From Phycisphaerae bacterium (GTDB taxonomy: Bacteria; Planctomycetota; Phycisphaerae; Phycisphaerales; SM1A02), in contig JAUIHC010000252.1 in the NCBI GenBank assembly GCA_030432455.1, positions 1 through 5,060 on the forward strand: 5,060 bases of DNA, given 5' to 3'. Numbering within the stretch: the first letter of the stretch is position 1; the number at the start of each line of letters is the position of its first letter. Made by a program: the position numbers and the translations under genes. A model generated the notes under the pieces. It had not been told where the DNA came from and did not search any database. It saw only the letters and a list, made by a program, of their open reading frames with translations. This document shows, one piece after another, positions 1-5,060 of this stretch.

Positions 1-1
1 G

Positions 2-262
2 ATCTCGACCTGGATCGCCCCGGGCATCGGCCTGCCCGAAGTCATGCTGATCTTCATGGCCGCCTACTTCGCCGGCGTCGTGCAGAGCCCGATCACGGTC
101 GCGGCGATCCTCTTCGAGATGACCGCGGCCCCGGGGATGCTTCTGCCGCTCATGATCACGAGCATGCTCGCCACCCTCGCGGCCCGACGCGTCTGCGACC
201 CCCCGATCTACGAGGCGCTGGCCGACGCGTTCCTCGGACGGCTGGAGGCGCGGGCGGACTGA
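2..262 (+). CDS. ClC family chloride channel/antiporter, C-terminal fragment
   Basis: The 5' part is cut off by the window edge; 86 codons and a TGA stop remain. ClC proteins are inner-membrane chloride channels or Cl-/H+ antiporters. The visible part matches the C-terminal third of the fold: the stretch MAAYFAGVVQSPIT (about residues 19-32 of the fragment) followed by AAILFEMT is the typical ClC block corresponding to E. coli ClcA '[20 protein letters not shown]'. It is followed by a hydrophobic helix (MLLPLMITSMLATLAAR) and then PPIY (Tyr70 of the fragment), which lines up with the KPLY motif whose tyrosine helps coordinate the central chloride in ClcA. The protein ends about 16 residues after that tyrosine, so it carries no C-terminal CBS domains, as in short bacterial ClC proteins. 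The selectivity motifs (GSGIP, GxFxP) lie outside the window, so channel versus antiporter cannot be decided. It converges on speA with a 31-base gap. Confidence 0.85.
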   Translation: MSTWIAPGIGLPEVMLIFMAAYFAGVVQSPITVAAILFEMTAAPGMLLPLMITSMLATLAARRVCDPPIYEALADAFLGRLEARAD

Positions 263-293
263 GTCCCGACCCGGCTCGGTCCCGATCTCCGGC

Positions 294-2237
294 TCAGCGG
301 CCCTCACCGGCGACGCCGGCGCCACGCTCCAGATACGTGTAGCCGGCAAGCCCCGACTCGTACGCCCGAAGCAGTCCTCGGCTCTCCGCCACGGTCATGG
401 TGCCGCTCTTGACCGAGTTCTCGCACTCGGCCCGCAGCCGACGCGCGAGCCCCGCGGGGTCGTACTGCATGTAGCCGAGCACCTCGCTCACCGTGTCGCC
501 CTCGATGATCTCCTCGATCCACCACCGCCCCTCCTCGTCGATGCGGACATGCGCCGCGTGCGTGTCGCCGAAGAGGTTGTGGAGGTCGCCGAGGGTCTCC
601 TGATACGCGCCCACGAGGAAGGCACCGAGCAGGTACGGCTCGTCGGGTCGGAGTTCGTGCACCGGCAGCCAGTGCTTGACATCCTCGCGGTCGATGAACC
701 GCTCGATCTTTCCGTCGGAGTCGCAGGTGAGGTCCGCCAGCGTCGCGCGTCGGGTCGGGGCCTCGTCGAGCCGGTGGATCGGCATGATCGGGAAGACCTG
801 ATCGATCGCCCAGCAGTCGGGCAGCGACTGGAACACCGAGAGATTGCAGAAGTAGACGTCGCAGAGCAGGTCGTCGAGCTCGGCGAGCTCCTCGGGCATC
901 GGGTCCATGCCCTGCGCGAGTTCGCGGGTCCGGAGGGCGAGCGTCCAGAAGATCTTCTCGACCTCGGCCCGGTGCTCCAGCGTCATGTAGCCGAGCGAGA
1001 ATGTGTTGAGCGCCTCGGTCCGGGCGCTCTCCGCATCGTGCCAGCACTCCAGAAGCGTCTCCGGCGCGAGCCGGGTCCACGCGTCGTAGAGATCCACCAG
1101 CGGTCGCGGCGGTTCCTCGCGGTCGGGTCCGACGAGCCCCTCGACCGTCTCGGGCAGCGTGTGCGGCTCGAAGGTGTTCGCTCCGAGCACGTCGAAGACC
1201 AGAACGCTCTGCTGGGCGACCATCGCCCGGCCGCTCTCGGTCACGATCGTCGGATGCGGCACGCCCGCCTCGTCGCAGATCGACTGCACGCGGTGGACCA
1301 CGCTCGCGGCGTACTCGTCCAGCGTGTAGTTGCGGCTGAACGGGAAGTTCGTCTGGCTGCCGTCGTAGTCGATGCCGAGACCGCCCCCGACGTCGAGATA
1401 CCGCACGCCCGCGCCGAGTCGCCGCAGCTCGGAGTAGATCCGGGCGAGCTCGCCGACTCCGCCGACCACCTGCCGGATGTCGTGCATCTGGCTTCCCATG
1501 TGGCAGTGCAGGAGCTGGAGGCAGTCGAGCATGCCCCGCTCGCGGAGGAGCCGGACCGTCTCGAGCACCTCGGCGAGAGTGAGTCCGAACTTCGCCCGGA
1601 TGCCGCTCGACCCGGCCCACCGCCCCACGCCCTGGGTGTTGAGGTTCACCCGCACCCCGATGCGGGGTCGGACATCGAACCGCTCGGCCTGTTCGAGCAC
1701 GAGGTGGAGTTCGTCGAGGTTCTCGACCACCGGGACGATCGCCCGTCCGAGCTTCGCGGCCAGCATCGCGAACTCGATGTAGCGATCCTCCTTGAACCCG
1801 TTGCAGACGATGAGTCGGTCGGGCTGATCGACGGTGAGGGCGAGCACCGCGAGGAGCTCGGGCTTCGAGCCCGCTTCGAGTCCGAAGCCGAGCTGGGCGC
1901 CGAGCCGGGAGACATCCTCGACGACCCCCCGCTGCTGGTTGACCTTGACGGGGAAGACCCCCGCGTAGCCGCCCTGATACTCGCTGGCGGTGATCGCCTC
2001 GTCGAACGCCCGGCGAAGGTCGCTCATGACGGTGGAGAGCAGGTCGCCGAAGTGGAGCAGGACCGGCGTCGCGTATCCACGTTCCCGCAGACCGTTGACG
2101 AGGTCGTGAAGATCGATCTGCCTCGATGGATCGCGGTCGGGCCGGACCTGGACCGTTCCCCGGTCGCCGATGGCGAAGAAGCCGTCTCCCCACGCCTCGA
2201 CGGCGTATGTCTCGGCCTGCGGCTGATCCGCACCCAT
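294..2237 (-). CDS. speA: Biosynthetic arginine decarboxylase (SpeA), PLP-dependent
   Basis: Converts L-arginine to agmatine and CO2 in the cytoplasm, the first step of the agmatine route to putrescine and other polyamines. Numbering from the chosen start (647 residues, close to the 630-660 usual for SpeA): PVKVNQ at 96-101 holds the lysine (K98) expected to bind PLP; CNGFKE 145-150; a KFGL block 216-219; HCHMGSQ 244-250; the glycine-rich phosphate-binding segment DVGGGLGIDY 282-291; ESGR 334-337; FQSLPDCWAIDQVFP 469-483; the catalytic-cysteine-type motif TCDSDG 504-509; and GAYQE…HNLFGDTH 543-560. These follow the order in E. coli SpeA (fold III alanine-racemase-like decarboxylase). I chose the ATG at 2235-2237 because GAGGAGG lies 8 bases upstream. 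An in-frame ATG at 2339 would add 34 residues, low in complexity and rich in Ser/Pro, with no good ribosome site; ATG 2309 is intermediate. No other polyamine gene is adjacent. The gene looks intact. Confidence 0.95.
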   Translation of the reverse strand: MGADQPQAETYAVEAWGDGFFAIGDRGTVQVRPDRDPSRQIDLHDLVNGLRERGYATPVLLHFGDLLSTVMSDLRRAFDEAITASEYQGGYAGVFPVKVNQQRGVVEDVSRLGAQLGFGLEAGSKPELLAVLALTVDQPDRLIVCNGFKEDRYIEFAMLAAKLGRAIVPVVENLDELHLVLEQAERFDVRPRIGVRVNLNTQGVGRWAGSSGIRAKFGLTLAEVLETVRLLRERGMLDCLQLLHCHMGSQMHDIRQVVGGVGELARIYSELRRLGAGVRYLDVGGGLGIDYDGSQTNFPFSRNYTLDEYAASVVHRVQSICDEAGVPHPTIVTESGRAMVAQQSVLVFDVLGANTFEPHTLPETVEGLVGPDREEPPRPLVDLYDAWTRLAPETLLECWHDAESARTEALNTFSLGYMTLEHRAEVEKIFWTLALRTRELAQGMDPMPEELAELDDLLCDVYFCNLSVFQSLPDCWAIDQVFPIMPIHRLDEAPTRRATLADLTCDSDGKIERFIDREDVKHWLPVHELRPDEPYLLGAFLVGAYQETLGDLHNLFGDTHAAHVRIDEEGRWWIEEIIEGDTVSEVLGYMQYDPAGLARRLRAECENSVKSGTMTVAESRGLLRAYESGLAGYTYLERGAGVAGEGR

Positions 2238-2245
2238 GACCGTCG

Positions 2246-2252
2246 CCTCCTC
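2246..2252 (-). promoter_or_regulatory. Strong ribosome binding site that decides the speA start
   Basis: On the - strand the bases read GAGGAGG, followed by an 8-base spacer (CGACGGTC) and then ATG at 2237-2235. This is a near-perfect anti-16S match at normal spacing, much better than what precedes the two upstream in-frame ATGs (2339: no purine-rich motif; 2309: GGAG at about 10 bases). It falls inside the longer reading frame, so if the long form were used it would be coding sequence (codons for PEEATV). Confidence 0.7.
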
Positions 2253-2354
2253 GGGCGACAGGTTCTCGGACGACGATCGGGAACCCGAGGCAAGCGGCGC
2301 GGTGGACATCGGTGGTGGACTCCGAACGCCCGTGGCCATGCTGGGCGGTGCGGG

Positions 2355-2360
2355 ATTGTA
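2355..2360 (-). promoter_or_regulatory. Possible speA -10 box (TACAAT)
   Basis: The - strand reads TACAAT, one mismatch from TATAAT, in otherwise very GC-rich DNA. There is no convincing -35 at 16-18 bases; the nearest similar string, TTGAGA, is only 10 bases upstream. If real, transcription would start near 2348, leaving fewer than ten bases before the ATG at 2339 and about 110 before the preferred ATG at 2237, which agrees with the shorter protein. Tentative. Confidence 0.3.
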
Positions 2361-2379
2361 TCGAGGGCGGTCTCAAAAT

Positions 2380-2483
2380 CGACGCGTCGGGAACGCCAAT
2401 CGCCCGGCGAAGGTGGGAATCCACCCCGGGGCTGAAACCCCCGAGGCCGATTAGCATCCTGTCTGGTCCCTAACCCGATCGGG
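2380..2483. promoter_or_regulatory. Divergent intergenic region with palindromes and paired stem-loops
   Basis: This region lies between the 5' ends of speA (-) and the secreted-protein gene (+). Seen directly: a perfect 10-base palindrome CGACGCGTCG at 2380-2389; a stem-loop GGTGG-GAAT-CCACC at 2412-2425; immediately after it CGGGG (2427-2431) pairing with CCCCG (2439-2443) around a 7-base loop; and a second perfect palindrome CCCGATCGGG at 2474-2483 that overlaps the ribosome site of the downstream gene. No known riboswitch class was recognised. Short palindromes arise easily at this GC content, so a regulatory role is only a possibility. Confidence 0.35.
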
Positions 2484-2485
2484 AG
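2481..2485 (+). promoter_or_regulatory. Ribosome binding site of the secreted-protein gene
   Basis: GGGAG followed by a 7-base spacer before ATG at 2493. It supports this start, which also gives a complete signal peptide directly at the N terminus. Its first three bases are the right arm of the palindrome at 2474-2483. Confidence 0.65.
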
Positions 2486-2492
2486 AACGCCC

Positions 2493-3977
2493 ATGCCTTC
2501 CAACCGAAGATTCCTTCTTCTCGCCCCGGTGGTGGCCCTGCTGGCTCCCGCCGTCCACGCCGGCACCGATTCATCCGCCCTGCAGGGGCCGGACTGGATC
2601 GACGACAGCATCGGCAACGACGCCGGCAACACCTTGGGGACGGGGCAGCGGGTCCGAGGCGAGGGCGGGCAGGTCATGCACATCACCGGCACCCTCGGAG
2701 GCGGAACGGGCCTGGCGCTCGGGGGGGGCGATGGCGATCATCAGGATGTCTTCCTGATCTACATCGCCGACCCGGAGGCGTTCAGCGCCAGCACCCGCGC
2801 CCCCGACGGGTACGCGGAGTTCAACTCCCGACTCTGGCTCTTCCGCATCGACTCCCGGGGCCTCCTCGCCGCCGATGACGTGTCCGACGCGGAGAACGCC
2901 ACCATCCTTCAGGGGCACTCCTCGGACGGTGGCACGGTCCTCGATCGTCCGGGCGTCTACGGGCTGGCGATCACCGGCACGCCGACCATGCCGCGGACGG
3001 TCGGTCAGGGCCCCATGTTCCCGCCACCCGGACTCGGCCAGACCGTCGGTGCCAATCCGACCGGCGCCGCGAACCCGATGCTCCAGTGGGCCCCCTTCCA
3101 CGGCGACGGCGGCAATTACCGCATCGCCGTCACCGGAGTCCGGCTGATCCGACCCACCTGCGGTGAGAGCGGCGACTGCCATGTGGCCCACGAGACCCCC
3201 GGCTGTGCCGATCTCGACTGCTGCGTGCGGGTGTGCGAGAACGACCCCCTCTGCTGCGAGACGTCGTGGGACGACCAGTGCGCGAGCGTCGCCCGCGACA
3301 TCTGCTCGGGCTGCGGCGACTCGACCGCGGGCGACTGCTTCACGCCGCACGACAGCCCGTACTGCGACGAGGCGGAGTGCTGCGACGCGGTCTGCCTGGT
3401 CGATCCCACCTGCTGTACGAGCGACTGGGACGCGAACTGCGTCACGATCGCGGGCAAGACCTGCGACTCCGCCTGCAACACCGACTGCCCCGGCGACTTC
3501 GATCACGACGGCGACCGGGACATCGACGACCTGGCCCACCTCGTCGAGCACTGGGGGGAACCGGGCTGCACCGACCTCGATGGCAACGGACGCACCAACG
3601 GTCGCGATGTCGGCCTGCTCCTTCGCAGCCTCGGCGGATGCACCGACTGCGGGCGGGTGGACGCCGGGCCGTGTCTCACCCCGCACTCGAGCCCCGGCTG
3701 CGACGATCAGTCCTGCTGCGATCAGGTCTGCGTGATCGACCCCGCGTGCTGCCTGGACGGCTGGGACGAGTTCTGCGCCGAGTCCGCCTTCGCCCTCTGC
3801 ACCGAGGGTTGCGGCGACCCGGCGGCGGGATCGTGCCATGCCCCGCACCTCAACCCCGGCTGCGAGGACGCCGACTGCTGCACCGCAGTCTGCGAGTACC
3901 TGCCCCGCTGCTGTCAGGACATGTGGGACGGGCTCTGCACGCAGGTGGCCGGCAGCCTTCCGCCGTGTCAGGACTGA
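2493..3977 (+). CDS. Secreted dockerin-like protein with four ten-cysteine modules
   Basis: A 494-residue exported protein of unknown function. Residues 1-23 form a signal peptide (basic NRR, hydrophobic LLLAPVVALLAPAV, cleavage likely after VHA). Residues 24-222 have no cysteine and contain DVFLIYIADPEAFSAST (85-101) and LWLFRID (114-120), resembling the N-terminal part of many planctomycete secreted proteins; the fold is not known to me. From 223 to 492 there are 44 cysteines. They fall into four modules (223-271, 274-324, 386-436, 440-492), each with the pattern C-x8-C-x4-CC-x3-C-x5-CC-x7-C-x7-C (last gap 9 in copy 4), an extra leading cysteine, and an invariant WDxxC. Between copies 2 and 3 lies a dockerin type I-like domain (about 330-383). 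The dense, even number of cysteines implies a disulfide-rich extracellular protein. There is no transmembrane anchor or PEP-CTERM sorting tail. It stands alone, divergent from speA and convergent with the TPR gene. The substrate or partner is unknown. Confidence 0.9.
   Translation: MPSNRRFLLLAPVVALLAPAVHAGTDSSALQGPDWIDDSIGNDAGNTLGTGQRVRGEGGQVMHITGTLGGGTGLALGGGDGDHQDVFLIYIADPEAFSASTRAPDGYAEFNSRLWLFRIDSRGLLAADDVSDAENATILQGHSSDGGTVLDRPGVYGLAITGTPTMPRTVGQGPMFPPPGLGQTVGANPTGAANPMLQWAPFHGDGGNYRIAVTGVRLIRPTCGESGDCHVAHETPGCADLDCCVRVCENDPLCCETSWDDQCASVARDICSGCGDSTAGDCFTPHDSPYCDEAECCDAVCLVDPTCCTSDWDANCVTIAGKTCDSACNTDCPGDFDHDGDRDIDDLAHLVEHWGEPGCTDLDGNGRTNGRDVGLLLRSLGGCTDCGRVDAGPCLTPHSSPGCDDQSCCDQVCVIDPACCLDGWDEFCAESAFALCTEGCGDPAAGSCHAPHLNPGCEDADCCTAVCEYLPRCCQDMWDGLCTQVAGSLPPCQD
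3159..3968 (+). repeat. Four copies of a ~50-residue ten-cysteine module (coding)
   Basis: The copies lie at about 3159-3305, 3312-3464, 3648-3800 and 3810-3968. Each encodes the same cysteine spacing with conserved non-cysteine positions: a His three or four residues after the second Cys (VAH, TPH, TPH, APH), PGC or PYC, D/E-x-x-CC, VC, a P two residues before or near the second CC (DPLCC, DPTCC, DPACC, LPRCC) and WDxxC. The copies have diverged in DNA, so this is an old protein-level duplication, not a recent tandem repeat. I recall similar CC…CC…WD…C stretches in planctomycete and myxobacterial secreted proteins but know no established name for them. Confidence 0.85.
3480..3641 (+). other. 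Dockerin type I-like calcium-binding domain (coding)
   Basis: Residues about 330-383 of the secreted protein. Two EF-hand-like loops are visible with the dockerin spacing of acidic or Asn residues at positions 1, 3, 5, 9 and 12: first loop D335, D337, D339, D343, D346; second loop D361, D363, N365, N369, D372. Each is followed by a helix-like segment (LAHLVEHWG; VGLLLRSLGG). In cellulosome bacteria dockerins bind cohesins; planctomycete genomes contain many dockerin-like domains without obvious cellulosomes, so a cohesin partner should not be assumed. Extra cysteines at 328, 332, 359 and 383 flank and interrupt it. Confidence 0.8.
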
Positions 3978-4015
3978 CCGGGCTTCCCGCCGCCCTCGCG
4001 GCCCGAGCCTTCGAG

Positions 4016-4047
4016 CGATGACGCGATGATCCGATGACCCGATGACG
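4016..4047. repeat. Four tandem 8-base repeats, consensus CGATGAYS
   Basis: Four units in exact 8-base register at 4016, 4024, 4032 and 4040. CGATGA is invariant in every unit and only the last two bases vary (CG, TC, CC, CG). They sit in the 78-base gap between the stops of two convergent genes and run into the left arm of the hairpin at 4044-4070. On the - strand they would lie in the 3' untranslated end of the TPR-gene mRNA. Function unknown; slippage-prone or RNA-end element are both possible. Confidence 0.8.
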
Positions 4048-4070
4048 CGGCCGATTCAGTCGGCCGCGTC
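4044..4070. terminator. Perfect inverted repeat, possible bidirectional terminator
   Basis: An 11-base arm (GACGCGGCCGA, 4044-4054), a 5-base loop (TTCAG) and the exact complementary arm at 4060-4070. It lies between two convergent genes, so it could stop transcripts from both. The stop codon of the TPR gene (4056-4058) sits in the loop, so one arm is the last codons of that gene. No run of T follows on either strand, so this is not a classical intrinsic terminator; it could instead act with Rho or protect the mRNA end. Confidence 0.55.
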
Positions 4071-5060
4071 GTCGTTCGTCCATCGCCAGCGGGCGAGGAT
4101 CGCGGCTCGTTCCCCGTCATCAGGCGCCGCCGCCTCCTCGACCCCGAGGAGATGCCGCCGGATCGACAGTTCGCGATCGATCGTCTCGTCGCCGACGGTG
4201 GCCTGCAGGTCAGTGGCGACGGCGAGCGCGGTGTCACGTCTGCCCAGTCCCGCCAACGCGTCGATCCGGGCCAGCACCACACCCCGACGCTCCTCGACCT
4301 CGAGGTCCAGGTCCACCAGATCGACGAGCGTCGCGAGAACCTCCTCGTATCGTCCGTCCTCGACCTCAGCCTGAATCAACCGGTTCCAGTACCGACGTGT
4401 GATCCTCGAATCATCCCCGTAGATCGCGCGACAGATCGCCACCCCTCGACGAAGGGGCTCGACCGCCTCCCCCGGACGGCCGGCTCTCAGCAGACGGGTT
4501 CCCAAAGACGCCTGCGCCCGCCCGGCCCACGCCGAGATGTTGTCGCGTTCCACCATCGCCGCCGCCCGACGAGCCGCCTCGATCGCTCCATCGGCATCGC
4601 CGATCTCCTGTCGAATGGCCGCGACGATGTTCCAGTTGGCTGCGATCAGTTCCGGATCGGACGGCGTCGCCGACTCGGCGATCTCCCTCGCCTGCTCCAT
4701 GTCTCGAAGAATCCCGGCCACCGCAGATGAGTCGGCGTCGGCCTCTGCATCGGCCAGGCGGGAGAATCTTGTCCAAGCCAGATGTTGGACCGACATGGCG
4801 TAGTCGGATCGGGGGACCGCGGATTCACGATCTCGGATGGTCACCGCGATCTCGTAGTGAGCGGTCGCCGCAGCGAAGGATCGGTCGCGTTCCGCCCGCG
4901 CGGCCGCAGCCTCCTCGATTCGACCGAGCCGCTCCGCCGCCCTTCTTCGCTCCTCGGCCCGCCGTCCCCGGAAGTAGTCCACCCGCCCAAGCCCGTGCTC
5001 CGCGGCGGCCACGAGGGGACGGGCCTCGGGCGAGCCCATCGAATCCGCCAGCTCGAGTCC
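4056..5060 (-). CDS. TPR-repeat protein, C-terminal part (5' end outside window)
   Basis: The frame is open to the right edge: seven further codons (GLELADS) precede the first in-window ATG at 5039, which has no ribosome site and is probably internal. The visible 334 residues are almost wholly helical and Ala/Arg/Glu-rich, with TPR-like helix pairs. Counting from the ATG at 5039: about 131-164 (ANWNIVAAIRQEIGDADGAI…), 173-206 (LGTRLLRAGRPGEAVEPLRRG…), 215-248 (NRLIQAEVEDGRYEEVLATL…) and 253-280 (LARIDALAGLGRRDTALAVA), plus weaker pairs upstream (GLGRVDYFRGRR). TPRs are protein-binding scaffolds. In planctomycetes such arrays often form the C-terminal half of Hanks-type Ser/Thr kinases, and this could be one, but no kinase motif is in view, so that is inference. 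It ends with a short acidic/Trp tail (RWRWTNDDAAD). The terminal codons form one arm of the hairpin at 4044-4070. Confidence 0.8.
   Translation of the reverse strand, partial: GLELADSMGSPEARPLVAAAEHGLGRVDYFRGRRAEERRRAAERLGRIEEAAAARAERDRSFAAATAHYEIAVTIRDRESAVPRSDYAMSVQHLAWTRFSRLADAEADADSSAVAGILRDMEQAREIAESATPSDPELIAANWNIVAAIRQEIGDADGAIEAARRAAAMVERDNISAWAGRAQASLGTRLLRAGRPGEAVEPLRRGVAICRAIYGDDSRITRRYWNRLIQAEVEDGRYEEVLATLVDLVDLDLEVEERRGVVLARIDALAGLGRRDTALAVATDLQATVGDETIDRELSIRRHLLGVEEAAAPDDGERAAILARWRWTNDDAAD

Noticed and set aside
263..293. Possible terminator between the ClC gene and speA
   Set aside because: Only a 4-base stem (CCGA…TCGG, 266-279) is visible and there is no T-run, too weak to call.
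549..2435. A 628-codon open frame on the + strand opposite speA
   Set aside because: It is fully antisense to a clearly recognised, conserved enzyme. The translation is rich in Arg/Glu/Val/Asp with no recognisable motif. Long antisense frames are expected in GC-rich coding DNA.
304..2457. A 717-codon open frame on the - strand in another frame over speA
   Set aside because: The translation is Arg/Pro/Gly-rich low-complexity sequence typical of a shifted GC-rich frame, and it overlaps all of speA.
2431..2457. Possible + strand promoter for the secreted-protein gene (GCTGAA … TAGCAT)
   Set aside because: TAGCAT matches only four of six -10 bases, and the upstream string is a poor -35 at 15-base spacing.
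2571..3848. A 425-codon open frame on the - strand opposite the secreted-protein gene
   Set aside because: The composition is Val/Ala/Gly/Arg-rich without motifs, and it is antisense to a gene with a signal peptide, dockerin loops and conserved cysteine modules.
3979..4005. Stem CGGGC…GCCCG after the secreted-protein stop
   Set aside because: Five pairs around a 17-base loop is weak compared with the perfect 11-base inverted repeat at 4044-4070.
3233..4021. A 262-codon + strand frame overlapping the cysteine modules
   Set aside because: The translation is almost entirely Arg/Leu/Gly/His and has no cysteine pattern; it is a +1/+2 shadow of the real frame.

Overview
The window is uniformly GC-rich and best fits a planctomycete, probably of the Phycisphaerae/Phycisphaerales type. 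The evidence is a secreted protein carrying a type I dockerin-like domain next to CC-rich modules (…CC…CC…WDxxC…), and a long TPR protein of the sort often found attached to planctomycete signalling proteins. This placement is inference from protein style; no marker gene or rRNA is present.

Layout, left to right: (1) The last 86 codons of a ClC-type chloride channel/antiporter on the + strand, ending at 262. (2) A convergent, complete biosynthetic arginine decarboxylase (speA) on the - strand, stop at 294, most likely start at 2237, with a 35-codon upstream extension possible to 2339. (3) A divergent non-coding region (about 2238-2492) holding a strong speA ribosome binding site, a possible speA -10 box, two short perfect palindromes and two adjacent stem-loops. 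(4) On the + strand, 2493-3977, a 494-residue exported protein: signal peptide, a cysteine-free N-terminal domain, then four copies of a ten-cysteine module with a dockerin-like calcium-binding domain between copies 2 and 3. (5) A 78-base convergent gap with four tandem 8-base repeats running into a strong perfect inverted repeat. (6) On the - strand, 4056 to the right edge, the C-terminal part of a TPR-repeat protein whose start lies outside the window.

The genes do not form an operon: directions alternate (+, -, +, -), and each appears to be its own transcription unit. Only speA has a clear metabolic role (arginine to agmatine, first step of one polyamine route); no other polyamine gene is in view. 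I found no RNA gene, CRISPR array, insertion sequence or toxin-antitoxin pair. The most interesting items are the four-copy cysteine module split by a dockerin, and the tandem octamer plus hairpin between the two convergent genes on the right.
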